From contig NZ_JAHLOD010000001.1 of NCBI RefSeq assembly GCF_018917145.1, forward strand, positions 118,537 to 182,536: a stretch of DNA of 64,000 nt. Direction: 5' to 3'. Each line of letters begins with the position of its first letter. Within the stretch, counting starts at the first letter, position 1. Shown one piece after another: positions 33,884-43,310 of this stretch. Below the pieces are notes generated by a model. That model was not told the origin of the DNA and searched no databases. It saw only the letters and a program-made list of their open reading frames with translations. Origin of the DNA: Clostridium bornimense (GTDB lineage Bacteria > Bacillota > Clostridia > Clostridiales > Clostridiaceae). A program made the translations under genes and the position numbers.

Positions 33884-34158
33884 TATATATCTGTTCCTTT
33901 CATAAAGTCTTTCATACTCTTAGCTAATTCTTTAGTATCAACTTTATAAGTGCCATCATTGATAGCTTTCTTAATTGCCTCTATATCCTTATTCATATAT
34001 TGATTATTATCTTCGCTAATAGATCTGATTTTCTTAGCATCTTCTGATATTTCTATACGATCACCTTTTTTACTAATTTCTTTTTCTTCTATATTATTTT
34101 TAGTATTATTTTTATATAATCTATCTATATTAACTACTGTTAATCTATCTATTTTCAT
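33883..34158 (-). CDS. flgM: Anti-sigma28 factor FlgM
   Basis: 91 residues from the ATG at 34158, 9 bases after AGGAG (an ATG three codons earlier abuts it). Starts MKIDRLTVVNIDRLYK; then DRIEISEDAKKIR and IEAIKKAINDGTYKVDTKELAKSMKDF, the C-terminal sigma-binding helices. It holds SigD until hook completion, when it is exported. First gene of the flgM-to-fliT operon, itself preceded by a sigma28-type promoter. Confidence 0.9.
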   Translation of the reverse strand: MKIDRLTVVNIDRLYKNNTKNNIEEKEISKKGDRIEISEDAKKIRSISEDNNQYMNKDIEAIKKAINDGTYKVDTKELAKSMKDFMKGTDI

Positions 34159-34191
34159 TTCACACATCTCCTATCATCTTGCATATTTATA

Positions 34192-34218
34192 TTATCGAAC
34201 CGATACTACTTTTATTTA
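34192..34218 (-). promoter_or_regulatory. Sigma28 (SigD) promoter of the flgM operon
   Basis: Minus strand TAAA (34215-34218), 15 bases, TTCGATAA (34192-34199); 6 of 8 positions of the -10 consensus GCCGATAA. It lies about 35 bases upstream of the flgM start. Confidence 0.78.
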
Positions 34219-34304
34219 GCACATTTTAAGTGTAGTTTTTATGTAGAATCACATTCTACAAAATATATTATTTCTTAAATAAAATATAATTTTTCATAAT
34301 ATAT

Positions 34305-34350
34305 AAAAAAGCTGCAGTAAAGCAATCTCTTGCTTTACTGCAGCTTTTTT
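34305..34350 (-). terminator. purB terminator
   Basis: GCTGCAGTAAAGCAA pairs with TTGCTTTACTGCAGC (34311-34344), flanked by A6 and T6 so it could work on both strands; it follows the purB stop by 13 bases. Confidence 0.9.
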
Positions 34351-34362
34351 AGTTTCTCAAAG

Positions 34363-35796
34363 TTATACGTTTATTTCTACTGATACTCCATCTAAAAATT
34401 CTTTATTATCTTCCAATAAAGGATTTACAGTTCCCTCAATAAAATCAACTACTTGTGATGGTGCTCTTCCTATAAAGTTCTTAGCATCCATAACAGCATT
34501 AAGTTCATCTAAAGTAAGTCCAAAATCTTTATCACTTGCTATTTTTTCAAGTAAATTATTATTTAACCCTTCTGATTTAACTCTGAATGAAGCCTCATGA
34601 GAGTATACTCTTATCTTTTCATGTAACTCTTGTCTATCTCCTCCAGCTTTAACACCTTCCATAATTATGTTCTCTGTAGCCATAAATGGTAATTCTGCAT
34701 TAATATGAGTTTCAATAACCTTTGGATATACAACAAGGTTTTCTGAAATATTTATATAAAGATTTAATACTCCATCTAAAACTAAAAATGCTTCTGCAAC
34801 AGATAATCTCTTATTTGCTGAATCATCTAAAGTTCTTTCAAACCATTGTGTTCCTGCAGTTATAGCTGGATTTATACTATTTGCAATAACATGTCTTGAA
34901 AGTGCTGAAATTCTTTCACTTCTCATTGGATTTCTCTTATATGCCATTGCAGATGAACCTATTTGATTTTTTTCAAATGGTTCTTCCATCTCTTTCATAT
35001 GTTGAAGTAATCTCATATCATTTGAGAACTTATATGCACTTTGAGCCACTTCGCTTAAAGTATTTAATATTATTGAATCAACTTTTCTAGTGTAAGTTTG
35101 ACCAGTAACCCAGTAACTTTCACTAAAGTTCATTTTAGAACAAACTAACTTATCTAACTCTCTTACTTTTTCTTCATCACCATTAAATAAATCCATAAAT
35201 GATGCTTGAGTTCCAGTTGTTCCCTTAACTCCTCTAAATCTTAACTTTTCTATAACAAAATCTATATTTTCTAAATCTAACACTAAATCTTGAATCCATA
35301 ATGTAGCTCTTTTTCCTACTGTAGTTAACTGAGCTGGTTGAAGATGTGTAAATCCAAGAGTTGGCATGTCTTTATATTCCATTGCAAAATCTGATAGATT
35401 TTTTATTACTTTTAATACTTTTTTCTTAATAAGATATAGTGCTTCTCTCATTATTATAAGATCTGTATTATCTCCTACGTAACAAGAAGTAGCTCCTAAA
35501 TGAATTATACCTTTAGCTTTTGGACATTGTAATCCATACGCATATACATGACTCATAACATCATGTCTAGTTTCTTTTTCTCTCTTTTTAGCATCTTCAT
35601 AATTTATATTATCAACATTAGCTTTTAGCTCTGCAATTTGTTCTTCTGTTATGTTTAATCCTAGTTCTCTTTCACTTTCAGCTAAAGCTACCCAAAGCTT
35701 TCTCCATGTAGTAAACTTCTTATCATCTGAAAATATAAATGACATCTCTTTTGAAGCATATCTACTATTTAGTGGTGTACTATATAAATCTCTCAT
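34363..35796 (-). CDS. purB: Adenylosuccinate lyase
   Basis: 477 residues from the ATG at 35796 ([20 protein letters not shown]), 5 bases after GGAGG; the longer frame upstream lacks similarity. Cleaves SAICAR and adenylosuccinate in purine synthesis. [13 protein letters not shown] and [14 protein letters not shown] carry active-site His residues; [19 protein letters not shown] is the fumarase/aspartase superfamily signature. Long form (about 475 aa) as in clostridia. Monocistronic, between a promoter and a strong terminator. Confidence 0.95.
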   Translation of the reverse strand: MRDLYSTPLNSRYASKEMSFIFSDDKKFTTWRKLWVALAESERELGLNITEEQIAELKANVDNINYEDAKKREKETRHDVMSHVYAYGLQCPKAKGIIHLGATSCYVGDNTDLIIMREALYLIKKKVLKVIKNLSDFAMEYKDMPTLGFTHLQPAQLTTVGKRATLWIQDLVLDLENIDFVIEKLRFRGVKGTTGTQASFMDLFNGDEEKVRELDKLVCSKMNFSESYWVTGQTYTRKVDSIILNTLSEVAQSAYKFSNDMRLLQHMKEMEEPFEKNQIGSSAMAYKRNPMRSERISALSRHVIANSINPAITAGTQWFERTLDDSANKRLSVAEAFLVLDGVLNLYINISENLVVYPKVIETHINAELPFMATENIIMEGVKAGGDRQELHEKIRVYSHEASFRVKSEGLNNNLLEKIASDKDFGLTLDELNAVMDAKNFIGRAPSQVVDFIEGTVNPLLEDNKEFLDGVSVEINV

Positions 35797-35841
35797 AACT
35801 ACCTCCGTACATTTATATATTAGAAATTTCATCCGTTTATG

Positions 35842-35888
35842 ATTATACCATATATTATTATTCAAAGTAACATCTTTGTTCGGAATTA
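35842..35888 (-). promoter_or_regulatory. purB promoter with a possible PurR half-box
   Basis: Minus strand TTACTT (35865-35870), 17 bases, TATAAT (35842-35847). Just upstream, AATTCCGAACAAA (about 35876-35888) resembles a PurBox half-site (CCGAAC core). Only one half-site is seen, so the operator call is weak. Confidence 0.45.
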
Positions 35889-35956
35889 ATTAACTTTCAT
35901 ATTTATTTTTTTTATGAATATACTTAACTATATCAATTAATAAAGGAGATTTCTTA

Positions 35957-36172
35957 TTGTTTAAATTATCTACCTATATGAAAATTGCTATTTTCTTTGT
36001 ACTTATAGGCTCTATCAACTGGGGCATCATAGGCATTATAAATATTGATATCCTTGCTACAATTTTTGGTGTATACTCTTATATTTCTAGAATAATATAT
36101 ATTCTTATAGGTTTAAGCGGAATCTATATTTCCTACTTTATCTTAAATTACATATTTCAAAAGAAATCATGA
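35957..36172 (+). CDS. DUF378 small membrane protein
   Basis: 71 residues from a TTG start 8 bases after AAAGGAG; an ATG seven codons later is possible but has no ribosome site. Two membrane helices: about 9-33 (containing IGSINWGIIGIINIDIL, the DUF378 hallmark) and about 41-66 (IIYILIGLSGIYISYFIL). Related to YuzA of Bacillus; function unknown. It is the only supported plus-strand gene, convergent with ptsH, and the stop TGA abuts the shared terminator hairpin. Confidence 0.85.
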   Translation: MFKLSTYMKIAIFFVLIGSINWGIIGIINIDILATIFGVYSYISRIIYILIGLSGIYISYFILNYIFQKKS

Positions 36173-36211
36173 AAAAGGAGCCGCAAGCACAAATAATTGT
36201 GCAACGGCCCC
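36172..36211 (-). terminator. ptsH terminator
   Basis: GC-rich hairpin: minus strand GGGGCCGTTGCACAA...TTGTGCTTGCGGCTCC (36177-36211) followed by TTTTT (36172-36176). It follows the ptsH stop by 13 bases. Confidence 0.88.
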
Positions 36212-36224
36212 TATGTTTTGAAGA

Positions 36225-36485
36225 TTATTCTTCGATTGATTCTATTAATTTAGCTACTGCTTCAGCTGCTGCAGCTTCATCATCTCCGCTAGCTGAAACT
36301 TTAATGTTAGCTCCGCTAGTTACTGCTAATGATAAAACTCCAATTAAGCTCTTAGCATTTGCTTTTTTACCATTGAATTCTAAGCTTACATCTGATTTAA
36401 ATCCTGATGCTTCCTTTACTAATAATGTAGCTGGTCTTGCATGTAATCCTGTTGCGCTTTTTACAGTTACTTCTTTAACTACCAT
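36225..36485 (-). CDS. ptsH: Phosphocarrier protein HPr
   Basis: 86 residues from the ATG at 36485, 5 bases after GGGAG. General phosphotransferase component: H15 in TGLHARPA accepts phosphate from Enzyme I, and S46 in AKSLIGVLSL is the regulatory HPr kinase site. H15 rules out Crh. Exact family length. ptsI is not adjacent, so ptsH is unlinked here; the aminotransferase gene ends 67 bases downstream (36552 to 36485 region), with the terminator after ptsH. Confidence 0.94.
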   Translation of the reverse strand: MVVKEVTVKSATGLHARPATLLVKEASGFKSDVSLEFNGKKANAKSLIGVLSLAVTSGANIKVSASGDDEAAAAEAVAKLIESIEE

Positions 36486-36552
36486 TTTTTCTCCCACCTT
36501 TATCATAGTATCTTTAAATATCTACTTTAGTTTATCATATTGCCTCTAGATT

Positions 36553-37743
36553 TTAAAGACTTTTTATAAATTTTTCGATTCTTCTTATACCTTCTTCTAT
36601 ATTTTCCATAGAAGTTGCATATGAAAGTCTTATATAATTATCATTTCCAAATGCTATTCCTGGTATAACCGCAACCTTTTCTTTATCTAATATAGCTTTT
36701 GAAAAGTCCATAGAACCTTTTATTACTTTACCATTATATTCTTTTCCAAATATTTTACTTATGTCTACCATTACATAAAAAGCTCCATTTGGATGTAATG
36801 TTTCTAACAAATCAATATTGTTTATTGATTCTACCATGTAATTTTTTCTTCTTTCAAATTCTTTTACCATAAGTTTTATCTCATCATCTTTACCTTCTAA
36901 TGCTGCTAATGCTGCATATTGCGCTATAGCGTTTGCATTAGATGTAGTATGACTTTGTATATTCACCATTAACTTATTTATTTCTCTAGGTGCTGCTGAA
37001 TATCCTATTCTCCATCCTGTCATTGCATAAGTTTTTGATACACCATTAATTACTATAGTTCTATTAAAAGCATCTTCACTTAAACTTGCAATGCTTATAT
37101 GTTTTTTATTATCATATATCAATTTTTCATATATTTCATCTGATACAATAATCAAATCTTTCTTTTTTGCAAATTCAGCTATATCTCTTAACTCTTCTTC
37201 ACTATAAACTGAACCTGTTGGATTATTAGGAGAATTTATTAAAATTGCTTTAGTTCTATCTGTACAATTTTCTTCTAATTCTTTTAAAGTAAACTTAAAA
37301 GAATTTTCCTTCTTAGTTTCAATAAAAACAGGTACTCCTCCATTTAACTTCACTAACTCTGGATAAGTAACCCAATATGGTATATTTATTAGGACTTCAT
37401 CTCCGTCATTTAATATTGCTGCAAACACATTTGCTAATGACTGTTTAGCACCAGTAGAAACTAATATTTGATCTTCACTATATTCTAATCCATTATCTTT
37501 TTTAAATTTATTTACAATTGCCTTTTTTAATTCTGATATTCCTGATGTAGCTGTATATCTTGTATGATTATCATTTATAGCCTTTATCGCAGCCTCTTTA
37601 ATATAATTTGGAGTATTAAAATCTGGTTCCCCAGCACCAAATGACACTACATCTATACCTTGTTTTTTCATTTCATTAGCCTTTGCTGTTATTTCTAATG
37701 TCAATGAGGCTGCTAATGCCTCAGCTTTTTTTGATAACTTCAA
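36553..37743 (-). CDS. PLP-dependent aspartate aminotransferase (class I)
   Basis: 396 residues, starting at a TTG 8 bases after GGGGG (LSKKAEALAASLTLEITAKA). Fold type I: DVVSFGAGEPDFNTPNYI, SPNNPTGSVYSEEEL, VSDEIYEKLIYD and the PLP lysine in NGVSKTYAMTGWRIGYSAAP (about 240). Matches the AspB/AspC group used for aspartate synthesis. Arg near the C-terminus (NYIRLSYATS) binds the carboxylate. Co-directional with spoVS but separated from it by a terminator hairpin. Confidence 0.9.
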   Translation of the reverse strand: MKLSKKAEALAASLTLEITAKANEMKKQGIDVVSFGAGEPDFNTPNYIKEAAIKAINDNHTRYTATSGISELKKAIVNKFKKDNGLEYSEDQILVSTGAKQSLANVFAAILNDGDEVLINIPYWVTYPELVKLNGGVPVFIETKKENSFKFTLKELEENCTDRTKAILINSPNNPTGSVYSEEELRDIAEFAKKKDLIIVSDEIYEKLIYDNKKHISIASLSEDAFNRTIVINGVSKTYAMTGWRIGYSAAPREINKLMVNIQSHTTSNANAIAQYAALAALEGKDDEIKLMVKEFERRKNYMVESINNIDLLETLHPNGAFYVMVDISKIFGKEYNGKVIKGSMDFSKAILDKEKVAVIPGIAFGNDNYIRLSYATSMENIEEGIRRIEKFIKSL

Positions 37744-37781
37744 TGCTATTACCCCCTCTTAATGTCTTTATTATAATAAAA

Positions 37782-37802
37782 GGACTTGTATTAAACAAGT
37801 CC
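37782..37802 (-). terminator. spoVS terminator
   Basis: Minus strand GGACTTGT-TTAAT-ACAAGTCC, followed by TTTTATTATAA, 13 bases after the spoVS stop. Confidence 0.8.
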
Positions 37803-37815
37803 CTTAGTAACATTT

Positions 37816-38076
37816 TTATCTTGGTTGAACTATAAGTTTTATTGCAGTTCTTTCTTCACCATCAATTTCAATATCTGTAAATGCAGGAATTACTACTAAT
37901 TCAATTCCAGATGGTGCCATAAATCCTCTTGCTATTGCTACAGCTTTTATTGATTGATTAATTGCTCCTGCTCCTATCGCCTGTATTTCTGCCCCATTTT
38001 TCTCTCTAACGATTCCCGCTAAAGCCCCTGCTACTGAGTTTGGATTTGATTTTGCTGAAACTTTTAATACTTCCAT
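37816..38076 (-). CDS. spoVS: Stage V sporulation protein S
   Basis: 86 residues from the ATG at 38076, 5 bases after AGGAGGG. MEVLKVSAKSNPNSVAGALAG and EIQAIGAGAINQSIKAVAIARGFM are near-invariant in the SpoVS (Alba-like) family; it acts in spore coat assembly and engulfment. The very short family length is met exactly. Directly downstream of rny, a conserved neighbourhood in spore formers. It indicates a sporulating host. Confidence 0.96.
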   Translation of the reverse strand: MEVLKVSAKSNPNSVAGALAGIVREKNGAEIQAIGAGAINQSIKAVAIARGFMAPSGIELVVIPAFTDIEIDGEERTAIKLIVQPR

Positions 38077-38123
38077 AATTACCCTCCTAAAAATAAATTC
38101 AAAAAATAAATTCAAAATATACT

Positions 38124-38152
38124 ATTATAAATAAACTGCGTATATATTACAA
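38124..38152 (-). promoter_or_regulatory. spoVS sigma-A-like promoter
   Basis: Minus strand TTGTAA (38147-38152), 17 bases, TATAAT (38124-38129). A tandem repeat of a 12-base AAAATAAATTCA-type unit (38088-38113) lies between it and the ribosome site. No convincing sigma-H site was found, though SpoVS is sigma-H-controlled in Bacillus. Confidence 0.5.
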
Positions 38153-38170
38153 TTCTACAAAAAATCTAAA

Positions 38171-38210
38171 ATTCCTTCAAAAGATTTTTATTTAATCTCT
38201 TGAAGGAAAT
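38171..38210 (-). terminator. rny terminator
   Basis: ATTCCTTCAAAAGATT pairs with AATCTCTTGAAGGAAAT with one bulge; T-rich on both sides. It follows the rny stop by about 15 bases. Confidence 0.8.
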
Positions 38211-38224
38211 TTTTTTCTCATTTA

Positions 38225-39772
38225 TTATTTTGCATATTCAATTGCTCTAGTTTCTCTTATAACATTTATCTTAATTTGACCAGGATATTCTAATTCATCT
38301 TCTATTTTCTTTACAATATCTCTAGCCATTTGAACTGATGATAAATCATCAACAACTTCTGGTTTAACCATAATTCTGACTTCTCTTCCAGCTTGAATAG
38401 CATATGACTTTTCTACACCCTCATATGAATTTGCTATTTCTTCTAAATGCTCAAGTCTCTTAATATATGCTTCTAAAGTTTCTCTTCTAGCTCCAGGTCT
38501 AGCTGCAGAAATTGCATCTGCCGCTTGAACAAGAATAGCTTCTATAGACTCTTGTTCCATATCTCCATGATGAGATCCAATAGCATTAACTATTATTGAA
38601 GATTCATGATACTTTTTAGCTAGTTCAGCTCCGATAACAGCATGTGGTCCTTCCACTTCGTGATCTACAGCCTTCCCTATATCATGCAACAGCCCAGCTC
38701 TTTTTGCTAAAGTAGGATCCATCCCTAATTCTGAAGCCATAAATCCTGCAAGATAAGCCACTTCTATAGAGTGTTTTAAAACGTTTTGACCATAAGAAGT
38801 TCTATACTTAAGTCTTCCTAAAACTTTTGTTATCTCTGGATGTAACCCATGAACTCCTGTTTCAAAAGATGCTTGTTCTCCTTCTTCTTTAATGTTGTTT
38901 TCAACCTCTTTCTTGGCTTTTTCCACCATCTCTTCAATTCTAGTTGGGTGAATTCTACCATCTAATATTAACTTTTCCAATGCAATTCTAGCTACTTCTC
39001 TCCTTATAGGATCAAATCCAGATAAAATTACCGCTTCTGGTGTATCGTCTATAATTAAATCTATACCAGTTAGCGTTTCAATAGCTCGAATATTTCTTCC
39101 TTCTCTACCAATAATTCTACCTTTCATCTCATCATTTGGAAGAGCAACTACATGAACTGTAGACTCAGCTACATGATCAGCTGCACATCTTTGAATAGCC
39201 ATAGTAATAATTTCTCTTGCTCTTTTATCTGCTTCTTCCTTAGACTTTTGTTCAGCATCTTTTATAAGCATTGCTGACTCATGTTTTAATTCTTTTCTAA
39301 GTTTTCCAAGAATCTCTTCTTTTGCCTCATCACTAGTAAGACCTGATATTCTTTCTAATTCCTTTGATTGTTGTAGATATGTTTCTTCTACCTTCTCTTC
39401 TTTCTCAGCAACTTGAGATAACTTTTTCGCTAAAACATCCTCTTTTTTCTCTAAGCTTTCACTCTTTCTATCTAGAGATTCTTCCTTTTGAAGGTTTCTT
39501 CTTTCAAGTCTTTGAATTTCATTCCTTCTTTCTCTAAGTTCTCTATCTAAATCAGCTCTTAACTTATGAACTTCTTCTTTTGCACTTAAAATAGCTTCTT
39601 TTTTACTAGAATCTGCTTCTTTTAAAGCATCTTCAATAATCTTTTTTGCTTTTTCATCAGCATTGGATAACTTATCCATTGCTGTACTCTTTTTAATCTG
39701 AATGTCAATTAATATAGCGATACCAGCAATAACTATTGCTATTACTGCAAATACAACATATTTCATTTCCAT
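38225..39772 (-). CDS. rny: Ribonuclease Y
   Basis: 515 residues. N-terminal membrane anchor (about 4-24, [18 protein letters not shown]), a long coiled coil (about 40-200), a KH domain ([20 protein letters not shown], about 220-239), and the HD phosphohydrolase domain with [11 protein letters not shown] and [12 protein letters not shown]. It starts mRNA turnover in Firmicutes from the membrane. Normal length. A perfect TTGACA promoter lies about 100 bases upstream. Confidence 0.96.
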   Translation of the reverse strand: MEMKYVVFAVIAIVIAGIAILIDIQIKKSTAMDKLSNADEKAKKIIEDALKEADSSKKEAILSAKEEVHKLRADLDRELRERRNEIQRLERRNLQKEESLDRKSESLEKKEDVLAKKLSQVAEKEEKVEETYLQQSKELERISGLTSDEAKEEILGKLRKELKHESAMLIKDAEQKSKEEADKRAREIITMAIQRCAADHVAESTVHVVALPNDEMKGRIIGREGRNIRAIETLTGIDLIIDDTPEAVILSGFDPIRREVARIALEKLILDGRIHPTRIEEMVEKAKKEVENNIKEEGEQASFETGVHGLHPEITKVLGRLKYRTSYGQNVLKHSIEVAYLAGFMASELGMDPTLAKRAGLLHDIGKAVDHEVEGPHAVIGAELAKKYHESSIIVNAIGSHHGDMEQESIEAILVQAADAISAARPGARRETLEAYIKRLEHLEEIANSYEGVEKSYAIQAGREVRIMVKPEVVDDLSSVQMARDIVKKIEDELEYPGQIKINVIRETRAIEYAK

Positions 39773-40073
39773 TGCCGAACACCTCCTTGCTTATTTGTAC
39801 AAATTTGAGAGCCGAAAAGGTGTCATATTTATTCATTTGGCAATAATACTTATATGATAAACCAGTATTTGTATTTAATTTTATATTAAATACAGTCTAC
39901 TGTCAAGATTTAAGAAGTTTAACTATTAAAATATTTATTTATTTACTCAGAAAATAGGTGAATTTATACATTAAAGTAATTTCTATCATATTTCTTTATT
40001 GTATTTCGTTATATTTTGTATTTTTTTCTGTTACTTTTTATTATTTTTTCATAAATTACTTTTTTATACAATA
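39773..40073 (-). promoter_or_regulatory. Intergenic region with the rny promoter
   Basis: Minus strand TTGACA (39901-39906), 17 bases, TAAAAT (39878-39883) gives a strong sigma-A promoter and a 5' leader of about 100 bases. The rest of the gap to the recA terminator is A/T-rich and I see no gene in it. Confidence 0.75.
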
Positions 40074-40105
40074 AATTAAAGTAGAGTATTAACTCTACTT
40101 TAATT
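40074..40105 (-). terminator. recA terminator
   Basis: AATTAAAGTAGAGT pairs with ACTCTACTTTAATT around a 4-base loop, 23 bases after the recA stop. The U tail is interrupted (TTTAATTTATT) but the stem is perfect. Confidence 0.78.
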
Positions 40106-40128
40106 TTCAAATATATATTAAACTTTTA

Positions 40129-41154
40129 TTATTCTTCTCCGTCGTCTTCAATAGCATTAGTTGCTAACGGTAAATTATATTTTCCTCTAATTTTGTTTTC
40201 AATCTCTAATGCTATTTCAGGATTTTCAGTTAAAAATACTTTTGAATTCTCTCTTCCTTGACCTAATCTAGTATCTCCATAAGAGAACCATGCACCACTT
40301 TTTTGTACAATTTCTTCTTTTACACCGATATCTAGTATATTACCTTCTCTTGAAATTCCTTCATTATACATAATATCAAATTCTGCTTGTTTAAATGGAG
40401 GTGCTACCTTATTCTTAACAACCTTAACTCTAGCTCTTGAACCTAAAACTTCATCACCTTGTTTTATAGTATCTATTTTTCTGATATCTAATCTAACAGA
40501 AGCATAGAATTTTAATGCTCTTCCTCCAGTAGTTGTTTCTGGATTTCCAAACATAACACCAACTTTTTCTCTTAATTGGTTAATGAATACTATTATACAT
40601 TTAGATTTATTTATTGAACCTGTTAATTTTCTTAATGCTTGAGACATTAATCTAGCTTGTAGTCCTACATGAGAATCTCCCATTTCACCTTCAATTTCAG
40701 CCTTTGGTACTAATGCTGCAACAGAGTCCACTATTATAATATCAATAGCTCCAGATCTAACTAAAGCTTCTGTTATTTCTAAAGCTTGTTCTCCGGTATC
40801 TGGTTGTGAAACTATAAGACTTTCTGTATCTACTCCTAATTTTCTTGCATAAGAAGGATCTAAAGCATGTTCTGCATCAATAAATGCTGCTGCTCCTCCT
40901 GCTTTTTGTGCTTCTGCTACCATATGCAAAGCTACGGTAGTTTTACCTGATGATTCTGGTCCATATATTTCTATTATTCTTCCTTTTGGTACTCCACCGA
41001 TTCCTAATGCAAGATCTAAAGAAAGACATCCTGTAGATATGCAATCTACATCTAATGTTGAATTTTCTCCTAGTGTCATTACTGAACCTTTACCAAATTG
41101 TTTTTCTATCTGAGACATCGCTACTTGTATTGCTTGTAATTTATCATTATTCAT
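40129..41154 (-). CDS. recA: Recombinase RecA
   Basis: 341 residues. Walker [14 protein letters not shown] (about 64-76), Walker B-like [12 protein letters not shown], loop-1 [22 protein letters not shown] and the filament-forming core [24 protein letters not shown]. Acidic C-terminal tail ends EDDGEE. Drives homologous recombination and LexA self-cleavage. The promoter (below) carries a LexA box, so SOS control is expected. pgsA lies upstream, as commonly in Firmicutes. Confidence 0.97.
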   Translation of the reverse strand: MNNDKLQAIQVAMSQIEKQFGKGSVMTLGENSTLDVDCISTGCLSLDLALGIGGVPKGRIIEIYGPESSGKTTVALHMVAEAQKAGGAAAFIDAEHALDPSYARKLGVDTESLIVSQPDTGEQALEITEALVRSGAIDIIIVDSVAALVPKAEIEGEMGDSHVGLQARLMSQALRKLTGSINKSKCIIVFINQLREKVGVMFGNPETTTGGRALKFYASVRLDIRKIDTIKQGDEVLGSRARVKVVKNKVAPPFKQAEFDIMYNEGISREGNILDIGVKEEIVQKSGAWFSYGDTRLGQGRENSKVFLTENPEIALEIENKIRGKYNLPLATNAIEDDGEE

Positions 41155-41183
41155 AAGCCCTTTTCAGGTCACTCTCCTTTCAA

Positions 41184-41230
41184 GAACATTTGTTCTATTT
41201 GATTATATATCATTTAACTATTTCAGTCAA
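41184..41230 (-). promoter_or_regulatory. recA promoter with LexA (SOS) box
   Basis: Minus strand TTGACT (41225-41230), 17 bases, TATAAT (41202-41207). GAACATTTGTTC (41184-41195), a perfect GAAC-N4-GTTC palindrome of the Gram-positive LexA/DinR type, lies just downstream of the -10. Confidence 0.9.
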
Positions 41231-41240
41231 TAATATAGAT

Positions 41241-41266
41241 AAAAGTTCCTATTTTAAGGAACCTTT
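41241..41266 (-). terminator. pgsA terminator-like hairpin
   Basis: Minus strand AAAGGTTCCT-TAAAAT-AGGAACTTTT; the stem has one G-U pair and a short U tail. It lies between the pgsA stop and the recA promoter. Confidence 0.6.
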
Positions 41267-41299
41267 ATTCATATTTTATCCATTTTATTTTATTTTTAA

Positions 41300-41845
41300 T
41301 CACATACTACCCTTGAAAACGCCAGAGTTTTTCCAGAAATACTCAACCCCTGATATTATTGTCATAATTACAGCAGCAAACATAGCTACATTACAAAATA
41401 CTCCTAGAGAGCTATTTTGCACCCCTAATTGTATCAATGATGCTATAAGTGCAATCATTTGAAGTACTGTTTTTGTTTTTCCAAGTTTATTTGCAGCAAT
41501 AACTATCCCTTCCGATGCAGCTACAGTTCTTAAACCTGTAACAGCAAATTCTCTAGCTATTATTATAACTGCTGCCCACGAAGACAATCCTCCTACTTGG
41601 ACTAAAGCAACTAATGCAGAACTTACTAGCAATTTATCAGCTAAAGGATCCATAAATTTACCAAAGTTTGTTACTTGATTTCTACTTCTTGCTATGTATC
41701 CATCTAATTGATCTGTTATTGATGCTATAATAAAAATTCCTGTAGCTATAAAACTACCATATGGTATATTTTCACTAGCAATAAACACCATAAAGATTGG
41801 TACTAAAATTACTCTTAGCACCGTTAACTTATTAGCTAAATTCAT
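41300..41845 (-). CDS. pgsA: CDP-diacylglycerol-glycerol-3-phosphate 3-phosphatidyltransferase
   Basis: 181 residues from the ATG at 41845, 9 bases after AGGAG. Makes phosphatidylglycerophosphate in the membrane. The CDP-alcohol transferase motif D-G-x2-A-R-x8-G-x3-D-x3-D is seen in [11 protein letters not shown]...[13 protein letters not shown] (about 49-72). Several membrane helices. Overlaps the end of rimO by 14 bases, so translation is probably coupled. Confidence 0.94.
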   Translation of the reverse strand: MNLANKLTVLRVILVPIFMVFIASENIPYGSFIATGIFIIASITDQLDGYIARSRNQVTNFGKFMDPLADKLLVSSALVALVQVGGLSSWAAVIIIAREFAVTGLRTVAASEGIVIAANKLGKTKTVLQMIALIASLIQLGVQNSSLGVFCNVAMFAAVIMTIISGVEYFWKNSGVFKGSM

Positions 41846-43166
41846 TTCGCACAACTCCTATTAAATCATATTCTTCTGTATCAACAATCTCTACCTCATA
41901 AAATCTTCCTTTGGTTAATATTGTATCACATTTAATTAAAATTGCACCATCAATATCTGGCGCCATGGCATAATTTCTTCCTATAGCTATATTGCTTTCG
42001 ATATTTTCTACTAAAACTTTATACTTCTTGCCTATTTTACTCTTATTTTTATTAAAGAAAATCTTACTTTGTAATGTCATTATTATTCTCTTTCTCTTTT
42101 CTTTAATATCCTCATCTACTTGATTATCTAATTCTGCTGCTACAGTATCTTCTTCTTTTGAATAAGTAAATACACCTAAATTATCGATTTTATATTCTTT
42201 TACAAAATCAACCAATTCATTAAAATCTTCTTCTGTTTCTCCAGGGAAACCTACTATTAAAGATGTTCTAAGAGCAATATCAGGTACTCTTCTTCTTAAT
42301 TCATCAATCTTAGCTGTTATTGTTTCCTTTTTAGTTCTTCTTCTCATAGCTTTTAATATATTATTACTAATATGTTGTATAGGTATATCTAAATATTTTA
42401 CAACCTTAGGATTATTAGCTATTTCATAGATTAATCCATCATATAATTCTTCTGGATAGCAATATAATACTCTTATCCATTCAATACCTTCAATTTTAGA
42501 TATTTCTTGTAATAAAACATGTAATCTTTTTTCATTATAAATATCAGTTCCATATCTTGTAGTGTCTTGTGCTACTAATATTAATTCTTTTACACCTTGC
42601 ATAGCTAAATCTTTAGCTTCTTTTAAAACACTTTCAATAGTTCTACTTCTATACTTTCCTCTTATCTTAGGTATAATGCAATATGTACAAGCATTATTAC
42701 ATCCTTCTGCTATTCTAATATAAGCGCTGGCTGTACCAGTGGTTAATATTCTCTTACCTTCATTTATACCAGTATCACTATATTCAACTTCATAGTTAAG
42801 TTCCTTATTATTTAACTTACTTTCTAAAAGTTTTAGTAAATCGCCATAACCATTTACCCCTAATATAAAGTCTAATTCCGGCATAAGTTCTAATAGCTCT
42901 TTTCCATATCTTTGAGTTAAACATCCTGTAGCTACTAACACCTTACAATTATATTTAGTTTTATATTCACTCATCTCAAGAATCGTATCAATTGATTCTT
43001 GCTTTGAAGATTCTATAAATCCACAAGTATTTACTATTATTATATCGGCTTTTTTTGGTTCATTAGTAATTTCATAATTTTCACTTAAGTTTCCTAATAC
43101 TATCTCTGAATCTATTCTATTCTTATCACAACCAAGACTAACTAATCCTACTTTATACTTCTTCAC
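41832..43166 (-). CDS. rimO: Ribosomal protein S12 methylthiotransferase RimO
   Basis: 444 residues from a GTG start 7 bases after AGGAGG. N-terminal UPF0004 domain with cysteines in [21 protein letters not shown] and [10 protein letters not shown]; radical [11 protein letters not shown] (about 154-161); TRAM domain at the C-terminus (about 380-444). Modifies an Asp of S12 and is distinguished from MiaB by LGCDKN. pgsA follows with an overlap. Confidence 0.95.
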   Translation of the reverse strand: MKKYKVGLVSLGCDKNRIDSEIVLGNLSENYEITNEPKKADIIIVNTCGFIESSKQESIDTILEMSEYKTKYNCKVLVATGCLTQRYGKELLELMPELDFILGVNGYGDLLKLLESKLNNKELNYEVEYSDTGINEGKRILTTGTASAYIRIAEGCNNACTYCIIPKIRGKYRSRTIESVLKEAKDLAMQGVKELILVAQDTTRYGTDIYNEKRLHVLLQEISKIEGIEWIRVLYCYPEELYDGLIYEIANNPKVVKYLDIPIQHISNNILKAMRRRTKKETITAKIDELRRRVPDIALRTSLIVGFPGETEEDFNELVDFVKEYKIDNLGVFTYSKEEDTVAAELDNQVDEDIKEKRKRIIMTLQSKIFFNKNKSKIGKKYKVLVENIESNIAIGRNYAMAPDIDGAILIKCDTILTKGRFYEVEIVDTEEYDLIGVVRNEFS

Positions 43167-43310
43167 TTTATTTCCTCCTAGGTCAAAACTCTTATTATAT
43201 TTTAAATTACGATTATATCATTTACAAGAAATTTATTGTGTTTTATCTATATTCTTTACCAAAATAATTATTTTATCATTAATATATATATAGAACTTAT
43301 TCCTATTTTT

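Noticed and set aside
35797..35865. N-terminal extension of purB
   Set aside because: The extra 23 residues have no similarity; the ATG at 35796 has a GGAGG 5 bases away.
36169..36549. A 126-codon plus-strand frame after the DUF378 gene
   Set aside because: It is the antisense of ptsH, whose H15 and S46 motifs are intact; it begins inside the shared terminator hairpin.
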